In this document: piece by piece, positions 8,481-17,211 of the stretch
Layout: the number at the start of each line of letters is the position of its first letter
Numbering within the stretch: the stretch's first letter is position 1
NCBI RefSeq assembly: GCF_022414575.1
Contig: NZ_JADWYQ010000042.1
Coordinates: forward strand, 1 to 55,360
Direction of reading: 5' to 3'
DNA length: 55,360 bases
From: Streptomyces sp. MUM 178J
Lineage (GTDB): Bacteria; Actinomycetota; Actinomycetes; Streptomycetales; Streptomycetaceae
Made by a program: the position numbers and the translations under genes
Notes under the pieces: generated by a model
Database searches by the model: none
What the model was told of the DNA's origin: nothing
The model's input: only the letters and a program-made list of their open reading frames with translations

Positions 8481-9404
8481 ATGTCCCTTCAGGAATTCTG
8501 GGACTATCTCGTCCTGGGGGTGATGCTCGGCTCTCTGTACGCCGTCATCGCCATCGGCTACACCCTTGTCTACGGCGTTCTCCAGCTCCTCAACTTCGCG
8601 CACAGCGAGGTGTTCATGCTGGGCGCCTACGGCAGTCTCATCGTCCTCCAGTTCGTCAGCCCGGCGGACAACCCCTCGGCTCTCGCGTCGATCGGATACG
8701 TCGCACTGGCGATGGCCGGCTCGGCGCTGTTCGGCGGAGTGACGGCCTACGGCCTGGAGAAGGTCGCGTACAGGCCGCTGCGCAGACGCGGCGCGCCACG
8801 GCTGATCTTCCTGATCACCGCGATCGGCGCCTCGTTCTTCTTGTACAACCTCGCGGGGAAGCTGTTCGGCCGCGACCCGATGACGCTGCCCGAGATGTAT
8901 GACAACCACAACGTGCTCACGATCTTCGGCGCGGGTGTGAACGTCACTCAGCTGCTGCAGTTCGCCACGGCCGTGGTGATGATGATCTGCCTCGACCTGC
9001 TGGTGAACCGTACGAAGCTCGGCAAGGGCATCCGTGCGGTGGCCCAGGACGCCGAGGTGGCCAGCCTGATGGGCGTGGACATCGACAGGGTGATCTCCCG
9101 GACGTTCGTCATCGGCGGCGTCATGGGCGGAGTGGCGGGCTTCCTGTTCGCCAACCTCAACCAGGCGTCGTACACGATGGGCTTCATTCCCGGCATCACC
9201 GCCTTCGCCGCGGCCGTGGTCGGCGGCATCGGCAACATCCGCGGCGCGATGGCCGGCGGCATTCTGATCGGCATCGTCGAGACGATGACGGTGCCGCTGC
9301 TCGGCGACCAGTGGCGAAGCGTTTCCGCAATGGTGGTCCTGATTCTGGTGCTGATGTTCCGTCCGATGGGCATCCTCGGTGAGCGAGTGGGGAGGGCGGC
9401 ATGA
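8481..9404 (+). CDS. livH: Branched-chain amino-acid ABC transporter permease LivH
   Basis: A 307-residue inner-membrane permease of the LivH family with about eight hydrophobic segments. The N-terminus (LGVMLGSLYAVIAIGYTLVY) and the LNFAHSEVFMLGAY loop are family hallmarks, and the cytoplasmic EAA-like loop is seen at VAQDAEVASLMGVDID. The start is the ATG at 8481 after AAGGA; upstream in-frame codons precede the livJ-livH leader and lack support. Its stop overlaps the ATG of livM (ATGA at 9401-9404). Confidence 0.95.
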   Translation: MSLQEFWDYLVLGVMLGSLYAVIAIGYTLVYGVLQLLNFAHSEVFMLGAYGSLIVLQFVSPADNPSALASIGYVALAMAGSALFGGVTAYGLEKVAYRPLRRRGAPRLIFLITAIGASFFLYNLAGKLFGRDPMTLPEMYDNHNVLTIFGAGVNVTQLLQFATAVVMMICLDLLVNRTKLGKGIRAVAQDAEVASLMGVDIDRVISRTFVIGGVMGGVAGFLFANLNQASYTMGFIPGITAFAAAVVGGIGNIRGAMAGGILIGIVETMTVPLLGDQWRSVSAMVVLILVLMFRPMGILGERVGRAA

Positions 9405-10792
9405 GCGTGGTGGAGTCCTCCAAGGACACGGGCAAGGGCACGGGCGAGAACATCGCCTCCGCAGCGAGCAGGCTGCGTCGTACGGCCTGGTATCAGCAGC
9501 CGCGGTTCACCCGGCTGTGGGCGATGGTGGCGCTCGGCGTGCTGCTCGCCCTGGTGACCGGGGAACAGGGCACGACACGGGACATCTTCTTCTCGGTCAA
9601 AGGCTCCCTGACCGGCCTCAACCTGTGGATCTGCCTGGCCGTCACCATCGGCATCTGGGCGCTGCGGGAGTTCGCGGCCGAGCCGATCAAGAGCAGCGTG
9701 GCCGCCGTGAAGTCGACTGTGAGCGGCCCGGCGGGGACGGTGCAGGACCGGCTGCGGGCCGATGCCCGGCTGCGCTGGGGTCTGATCGTCGGCGGTCTGG
9801 TGCTTGCGCTGTGGCTCCCGTCGACCCTCGCCCGCACCTGGCAGACGGTGCTGGTGGACCAGATCGCGATCTTCGCGCTGCTGGCCATCGGCCTCAATGT
9901 GGTGATCGGCTGGGCGGGTCTGCTGGACCTCGGCTTCTTCGCCTTCTTCGCCGTCGGCGCGTACTCGACGGCGTACTGGACGGGCCGGCTGCCGGTCGAG
10001 CCCCCGGTCGTGCTGAACAACTTCTGGGTGATCCCGATCGCGGTGGTGACCTGTCTGATCACCGGAGTGCTGCTGGGCGCGCCGACGCTGCGGCTGCGCG
10101 GCGACTATCTGGCGATCGTCACCCTCGGATTCCACGAGATCATCTATCTGGTCGCCAAGAACGCGGACGGACTGACCGGCGGCCCCCAGGGCGCCCGGCT
10201 CATCCCGGATTTCTCGTTCAGCTTCGGCGGGATCGAGTACGAGTGGTCGATCGACCCGCTGCCGTACTGGTATCTGCTGGTCTTCTTCATCGTCCTGGTG
10301 ATCGTGCTGTTCTCCCGCCTTGAGCACTCGCGGGTCGGCCGGGCCTGGACCGCGATCCGGGAAGACGAGATCGCCGCCGCCGCCAACGGCGTGGACACCG
10401 TGAAGTTCAAGCTGATGGCCTTTGCCATCGGAGCCTCCACCTCCGGCGTCGCCGGCGTGATCTTCACCAGCAAGTACGGGTACATCAACCCCGAGGTCTT
10501 CCCGCTGCTCCAGTCGATCCTGATCCTCGCCTATGTGATCTTCGGCGGCATGGGGTCGATCCCGGGCGTGCTGATGGGCGCGGCCCTGCTGGTGTGGCTG
10601 CCGGAGGCGCTCAAGGACTATGTGGACCCGGCCGACCGGTATATGTACCTGGGCGCGCTGCTTGTGATCATGATGATTTACCGGCCCCAGGGCATCTGGC
10701 CTTCCCGCCGCAGGCAGCGAGAGCTGACGATGGCGGGGGAGGGCGTCGGCGACGCAGACGCCATGTCCGAGCCGGCGGGAGGCAAGGCGTGA
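9401..10792 (+). CDS. livM: Branched-chain amino-acid ABC transporter permease LivM
   Basis: A 463-residue permease, longer than typical LivM because of an N-terminal hydrophilic and membrane extension of about 140 residues before the core. The core starts near FALLAIGLNVVIGWAGLLDLG, the LivM signature, and includes the coupling loop REDEIAAAANGVD. The start codon overlaps the livH stop and the stop overlaps the livG start, so translation is coupled. It should form the heterodimeric channel with LivH, driven by LivG and LivF. Confidence 0.95.
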   Translation: MSVVESSKDTGKGTGENIASAASRLRRTAWYQQPRFTRLWAMVALGVLLALVTGEQGTTRDIFFSVKGSLTGLNLWICLAVTIGIWALREFAAEPIKSSVAAVKSTVSGPAGTVQDRLRADARLRWGLIVGGLVLALWLPSTLARTWQTVLVDQIAIFALLAIGLNVVIGWAGLLDLGFFAFFAVGAYSTAYWTGRLPVEPPVVLNNFWVIPIAVVTCLITGVLLGAPTLRLRGDYLAIVTLGFHEIIYLVAKNADGLTGGPQGARLIPDFSFSFGGIEYEWSIDPLPYWYLLVFFIVLVIVLFSRLEHSRVGRAWTAIREDEIAAAANGVDTVKFKLMAFAIGASTSGVAGVIFTSKYGYINPEVFPLLQSILILAYVIFGGMGSIPGVLMGAALLVWLPEALKDYVDPADRYMYLGALLVIMMIYRPQGIWPSRRRQRELTMAGEGVGDADAMSEPAGGKA

Positions 10793-12192
10793 TGACTGCC
10801 GAAGTGACGACCGACGCGACCGCGGCCGCAGAGCCCGCGGCGGACGGCGCAGAACTGGTGCTGCGGGCCACCGATGTGACGCTGAGGTTCGGCGGCCTGA
10901 CCTGTCTGGACGCGGTGAACCTGTCGATGCGCCGCGGGGAGATCCTCGCGGTGATCGGCCCCAACGGGGCCGGAAAGACATCGCTGTTCAACTCCCTCAC
11001 CGGGGCGTACACCCCGCAGGAGGGCCGGATCGTCTTCCTGCCCAGAGAGGGCGGGGAGAAGTCCCTGCTGGGCAGCAAGCCGCACCTGGTGAACCGGCTC
11101 GGTCTGGCGCGTACGTTCCAGAACATCCGGCTCTTCTCCGCGCTGACCGCGCTGGAGAATGTCAAGATCGCGGCGGAGACCCGGCAGAAGGCCGGTCCGG
11201 TATCGATCATGCTGGGGCTGCCGAAGGCGCGCCGCGCGGAGCGGGCGAGCGACGAGCAGGCCCACAGGCTGCTGAAGTTCGTCGGCCTGGAGGACAAGCT
11301 CAACGAGATCGCGGGCAGCCTCAGCTACGGCGACCAGCGCAGTCTGGAGATCGCACGGGCGCTGGCCACCGATCCTCAGGTGCTGCTGCTCGACGAGCCG
11401 GCCGCGGGCACCAACCCGACGGAGAAGCTGGAACTTGAGCAGCTGATCCGCCGCATCAACGATGAACTGGGCGTCAGCGTGCTGCTCATCGAGCACGACA
11501 TGCGACTGGTGATGTCGGTGGCGCACCGGGTGATGGTGCTGAACTTTGGCAAGAAGATCGCCGAGGGGACGCCGAGCGAGGTCCAGCAGCATCCCGCTGT
11601 GATCGAGGCGTATCTGGGGGCGTCGGCCGAGGACGCGGAGGCGGTGCGCAGCGCGATCGCCGAACACGACCATGCGCAGGACGCGGTGGCGGCTCCGGAT
11701 GCGGGCGGGCCCCGCGGTGCCGATGCCTCTCCGGACCCGGCCGCTGCCGCGGACCCGGACCCGGACCCGGCTTCGGACGCCGACCCGGACCCGACCTCGG
11801 ACGCGGCCCCGGGCCCGCCCGCCGCCGTGGACCCGGACTCGGACGCGGCCTCGGACCGGGACCCGGACGCGGCCTCGGGTGACGACCGGGATCAGCAACC
11901 TGCTGAGGACCCGGACCCGGACCCGGCCGCTGCCGTGGACCCGGCTGCGGGTCAGGACCAGGAGCCGGCCTCGGGGCGGGACCCGGTCACGGAGCCGGAC
12001 TCCGAGGACACGGCCGAGCCTGCCCCGGAGCAGGACGGATCCGGCGACGGGGACACCGCGGCGGCGGCCGACTCAGTGCCGGACGGCCCGGGTCCCGACG
12101 CCGCCGAGTCGACCGACGCCGAGACCGGCGAGGGGACGAAGGGCGACGCAGCGCGTGACGCGGTGCGCGACAGCAAGGAGAGCGGCGAGTGA
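10792..12192 (+). CDS. livG: ABC transporter ATPase LivG with a long acidic C-terminal tail
   Basis: A 466-residue ATPase. The ABC domain (about residues 18-285) has Walker A GPNGAGKTS, the LSYGDQRSLEIARAL signature, Walker B VLLLDEPAAGTNP and the switch His in LLIEHDM. A GTG three bases upstream is an alternative start; GGAGG lies 9 nt before the ATG. The last roughly 170 residues are a low-complexity tail rich in Asp, Pro, Ala and Ser (repeated DPDPD-like units), encoded by tandem GACCCG-type repeats from about 11740. LivG proteins usually end soon after the ATPase domain. The stop overlaps livF (GTGA). Confidence 0.95.
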   Translation: MTAEVTTDATAAAEPAADGAELVLRATDVTLRFGGLTCLDAVNLSMRRGEILAVIGPNGAGKTSLFNSLTGAYTPQEGRIVFLPREGGEKSLLGSKPHLVNRLGLARTFQNIRLFSALTALENVKIAAETRQKAGPVSIMLGLPKARRAERASDEQAHRLLKFVGLEDKLNEIAGSLSYGDQRSLEIARALATDPQVLLLDEPAAGTNPTEKLELEQLIRRINDELGVSVLLIEHDMRLVMSVAHRVMVLNFGKKIAEGTPSEVQQHPAVIEAYLGASAEDAEAVRSAIAEHDHAQDAVAAPDAGGPRGADASPDPAAAADPDPDPASDADPDPTSDAAPGPPAAVDPDSDAASDRDPDAASGDDRDQQPAEDPDPDPAAAVDPAAGQDQEPASGRDPVTEPDSEDTAEPAPEQDGSGDGDTAAAADSVPDGPGPDAAESTDAETGEGTKGDAARDAVRDSKESGE

Positions 12193-12962
12193 GCGCGACG
12201 ACACAGCTGCGCAAGGACTCCGACGCGGCCGGAGCCCCGGAGCCGGGCGAGACCCTGCTCGAACTGAAGGGCATGCGGGTGTTCTACGGCGCCATCGAGG
12301 CGCTGAAGGGCATCGATCTGACCGTGGCCAAGGGCGAGATCGTGGCACTGCTCGGCGGCAACGGAGCGGGCAAGACGACGACGCTCCGCACGGTCTCCGG
12401 CATGCTGCAGCCGCGCCACGGCCAGGTCCTGCTGCGTGGTGAGCGCATCGACGGCATCAAGTCGCATGAGCTGGTGCGCTTTGGGATCGGGCATGTGCCG
12501 GAAGGCCGACGGGTGTTCGCGACGATGTCGGTGCGCGAGAACCTGGAGATGGGTGCGTACAAGTTCAGCGCGGTGGATTCAGCCGACGTCGACCGGGTGT
12601 TCACCCTCTTCCCCCGGCTGGCCGAGCGGCGCTCGCAGCTCGCGGGAACACTCTCGGGCGGTGAACAGCAGATGCTGGCCATCGGCCGGGCACTGATGGG
12701 CAGGCCGGAACTGCTGTTGCTCGACGAGCCGTCGATGGGTCTCGCCCCGCTCATCGTGCAGCAGATCTTCGAGATCGTTCAGGAGATCAACGAGCAGGGC
12801 ACGACGGTTCTGCTGGTCGAGCAGAACGCCACCCAGGCGCTTGCTCTCGCCGACCGCGGCTATGTGCTGGAGACCGGTTCGGTGGCGATGTCCGGCGCGG
12901 CCGGCGAACTGCTCGCCGACAGCCGCATCCGCGCCGCCTACCTCGGCGAGGGCGCGGGCTGA
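12189..12962 (+). CDS. livF: ABC transporter ATPase LivF
   Basis: A 257-residue ATPase of the branched-chain amino-acid importer, with Walker A GGNGAGKTTTLR, signature LSGGEQQMLAIGRAL, Walker B LLLLDEPSMGL and switch His replaced by Gln-Asn (VEQNA), as is normal for LivF. The GTG overlaps the livG stop codon. It is the last gene of the operon and is followed by a strong hairpin. Confidence 0.96.
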   Translation: MSATTQLRKDSDAAGAPEPGETLLELKGMRVFYGAIEALKGIDLTVAKGEIVALLGGNGAGKTTTLRTVSGMLQPRHGQVLLRGERIDGIKSHELVRFGIGHVPEGRRVFATMSVRENLEMGAYKFSAVDSADVDRVFTLFPRLAERRSQLAGTLSGGEQQMLAIGRALMGRPELLLLDEPSMGLAPLIVQQIFEIVQEINEQGTTVLLVEQNATQALALADRGYVLETGSVAMSGAAGELLADSRIRAAYLGEGAG

Positions 12963-12996
12963 CCCACCCCGCGAGAACCGCACACTGCACGGACGT

Positions 12997-13032
12997 CGGA
13001 TGCCCCTCCGCACTCGTATGGAGGGGCATCCG
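12997..13032. terminator. Bidirectional hairpin between livF and the methyltransferase gene
   Basis: A perfect 13-bp stem, CGGATGCCCCTCC with GGAGGGGCATCCG around a 10-base loop, lies between two convergent genes. Confidence 0.88.
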
Positions 13033-13057
13033 GCTGCCGTGTCAACCGTCCGCCGGG

Positions 13058-13723
13058 TCAGGCTGCCAGCCGTCGAACCGCGATGACCGTGTCGGTGACG
13101 GTGGCGGTCTGCCCGTCGGGGCCTGTGGCCTCGCGCCTGGGGGTGTCGAGGCGTTCGGGTCGCCAGACGGCGCAGTCGAGGTCGAGGTCTTCGAAGATCT
13201 CCTCCGGGGTGGGGAAGTGCGTGTTCGGGTCGGGGTCCCAGGCCCAGGGCCGCACGGATCCGTGGTCGACGATCAGGAGGAGTCCGCCGGGGACCAGCGC
13301 ATGTGCCGCCTGGCGGAAGACGCGGGCCCGCGGCAGGGCGAACGGGGTCTGCATGTACTGCGCAATGACGAGGTCGAAGGCACCGGTGGGGAAGGTGCGG
13401 GCGAGATCGTGCCGTTCGACGGTCAGCCGCCGCGCGACGGCGCTCCCGGCGGTGGCCGCGTGCGCGGTGGCTCGGGACAGGGCGGTCGTGGAGATGTCTA
13501 CGGCGGTGACTTGCCAGCCCTGGGCGGCGAGCCACACGGAGTCCCCGCCCTCGCCGCAGCCCAGGTCGAGTGCGGTGCCGGGAGGCATGGTCCGTGCGGT
13601 CTCGGCCAGGATCGGATTGGGGCGGCCCGACCAGACTCGGTCTCCCCGGCGGGCGTAGACGTCCTCCCAGAAGTGCGCGGCCTCGTCGGCGGTCCGGTCG
13701 AGGTCGGCATGGCTGTCGGTCAT
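13058..13723 (-). CDS. Class I SAM-dependent methyltransferase
   Basis: A 221-residue Rossmann methyltransferase. Motif I is ALDLGCGEGGDSVWLA, the acidic residue of motif II is in VTAVDIS, and motif IV is FDLVIAQYMQ. The HFWEDVYARR N-terminus resembles TehB/thiopurine-type small-molecule methyltransferases; the substrate is unknown. I chose the ATG at 13723 (AGGGG 10 nt upstream); an in-frame start 20 codons earlier is possible. It stands alone on the minus strand, convergent with livF. Confidence 0.85.
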   Translation of the reverse strand: MTDSHADLDRTADEAAHFWEDVYARRGDRVWSGRPNPILAETARTMPPGTALDLGCGEGGDSVWLAAQGWQVTAVDISTTALSRATAHAATAGSAVARRLTVERHDLARTFPTGAFDLVIAQYMQTPFALPRARVFRQAAHALVPGGLLLIVDHGSVRPWAWDPDPNTHFPTPEEIFEDLDLDCAVWRPERLDTPRREATGPDGQTATVTDTVIAVRRLAA

Positions 13724-13839
13724 GGATCTGCTGCCCCTTCTGGAGGTCACGGCTTGAAGCGGGTGGCCCGGCGTCGACGTCACCGGGGGCGATCGCGATC
13801 CGAGTCATGCGGGCACCATCGCCCGGCGCCTCTCCCACC

Positions 13840-13853
13840 GCAAGAAATCTTGC
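13840..13853. promoter_or_regulatory. Palindromic operator-like site GCAAGAAATCTTGC
   Basis: A 14-bp perfect inverted repeat (GCAAGA, AA/TT centre, TCTTGC) lies about 115 bp upstream of the methyltransferase start. A third CTTGCAG-like half overlaps its right edge. Streptomyces MalR/LacI-family operators are built from CTTGCAG-like halves, so this resembles such a site; no sugar gene is adjacent. Confidence 0.4.
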
Positions 13854-13876
13854 AGTTTCGGCAATAAGTCCGCCTG

Positions 13877-13921
13877 TGCGTCAGATGGGCGTGCGTCAGA
13901 TGGACGTGCGTCAGTTGCTCC
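13877..13921. repeat. 15-bp tandem repeat (2.6 copies)
   Basis: TGCGTCAGATGGGCG (13877-13891) is followed by TGCGTCAGATGGACG (13892-13906) and a diverged third copy. The third copy overlaps the stop codon of the small minus-strand ORF. Confidence 0.85.
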
Positions 13922-14114
13922 CGGGGTGCATGGTCAGCAGATCGGCGAGTCCGACGTGGGTGAGGAACTCCCGCCGGATGCGGTCGGCGACGTTCGAGAC
14001 CTCTCCGGAACCGTCGTCGACCGGGTCGACGGTGACGCGGTACGGACGCCGGCCGGCGGGCAGTCCGACGATGTTGTCGATGATTCGCGGGTGCCGGTCT
14101 CCGCCGCGGCCCAT
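13911..14114 (-). CDS. Small unknown ORF (67 aa)
   Basis: The reading frame encodes a basic-acidic 67-residue product (PRIIDNIVGLPAGRR, then VADRIRREFLTHVGLADLLTMHPG) that looks like real protein by codon use. I do not recognise a family. The only ATG lies directly behind the U tract of a strong terminator, with no Shine-Dalgarno and no room for a promoter, so it is either a leaderless or readthrough product, the remnant of a larger gene, or it starts at a downstream GTG. Confidence 0.4.
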   Translation of the reverse strand: MGRGGDRHPRIIDNIVGLPAGRRPYRVTVDPVDDGSGEVSNVADRIRREFLTHVGLADLLTMHPGSN

Positions 14115-14115
14115 G

Positions 14116-14147
14116 AAAAACGCTCGGCTGGGAAGCCCAGCCGAGCG
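14116..14147 (-). terminator. Intrinsic terminator of the thioesterase gene
   Basis: A perfect 12-bp stem (CGCTCGGCTGGG with CCCAGCCGAGCG, 3-base loop) is followed on the minus strand by five Ts. It is a rare canonical rho-independent terminator in this genome. Confidence 0.92.
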
Positions 14148-14206
14148 TCCGTGTGAACTGCTCGCGGTCCGATCGGCGCGACCGCGTGGTGCGCCCTCCG
14201 CTGCCC

Positions 14207-14680
14207 TCAGGCCTTCGCCGGTCCCTGCGGCGCGTCCCGGAGCAGACATGTCAGCCGGGCCGTGCAGACCCGCTTGTCCTCGTCGTCGGTGATGACGATC
14301 TCGTACGTGGCGGTCGAGCGCCCCCGGTGAACGGGCGTGGCCACACCGGTGACCTGGCCGGAGCGCACACCGCGGTGATGTGTGCAGTTGAGGTCGACGC
14401 CCACGGCGATCCTGGAGCTGCCGCCGTGGAGCATCGAGCCCACGGAGCCCAGCGTCTCGGCGAGGACGGCCGACGCGCCGCCGTGCAGCAGACCGTACGG
14501 CTGGGTGTTGCCCTCGACGGGCATCGTGCCGACGACCCGCTCGGCGGAGGCCTCGAGGATCTGGACGCCCATGCGCGTGCCGAGCGTCCCGGCGGAGAAC
14601 AGCGAGGGCAGGTCGATGCCCAGCGCGGCGTACTCGTCGATGACCTCTTGCGGGAACTTCACGGTGGTCTGCTCGCCCAT
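14207..14680 (-). CDS. PaaI-type hotdog thioesterase
   Basis: A 157-residue acyl-CoA thioesterase of the PaaI/4HBT hotdog family. The YGLLHGGASAVLAETLGS helix carries the family HGG motif and the catalytic acidic residue, followed by VGVDLNCTHHRGVRSG. The substrate is unknown (aryl- or acyl-CoA). It lies 66 bp downstream of the molybdopterin oxidoreductase gene on the same strand, so the two may be cotranscribed, and it ends at the intrinsic terminator. Confidence 0.88.
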   Translation of the reverse strand: MGEQTTVKFPQEVIDEYAALGIDLPSLFSAGTLGTRMGVQILEASAERVVGTMPVEGNTQPYGLLHGGASAVLAETLGSVGSMLHGGSSRIAVGVDLNCTHHRGVRSGQVTGVATPVHRGRSTATYEIVITDDEDKRVCTARLTCLLRDAPQGPAKA

Positions 14681-14746
14681 GGGGTCCGGCTCCGATCGTC
14701 GTACCGTCCAGAAGGAAAATGCCAGTGCCTGCGCCTGAGCAGTCGC

Positions 14747-17041
<2,295 letters not shown>

Positions 17042-17181
17042 CGTGCTCCCCTCTGAGCGCGGAAAAGACGCCGGTGCGCGGTGTCGCTCGCGGCGCCGGT
17101 GTGTGAGGCCGGTGAGTGTTGTACATACGATCCTGTCACGCACTGCCGACAGCGGCGGCGGCCCGGCTGCCGCGGGCGGGA

Positions 17182-17211
17182 TTGTCAGTGGTCCGTGGCA
17201 GGATCGGGGAC
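17182..17211 (+). promoter_or_regulatory. DNA-damage (PafBC/RecA-NDp-type) promoter of polA
   Basis: TTGTCAGTG (17182-17190), 8 bp, then CAGGAT (17199-17204) and seven bases to the GTG start. The element and its spacing match the actinobacterial RecA-independent damage promoter TTGTCRGTG-N8-TAnnnT and the copies before ogt and uvrB in this window, although the hexamer is imperfect (CA instead of TA). Confidence 0.7.
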
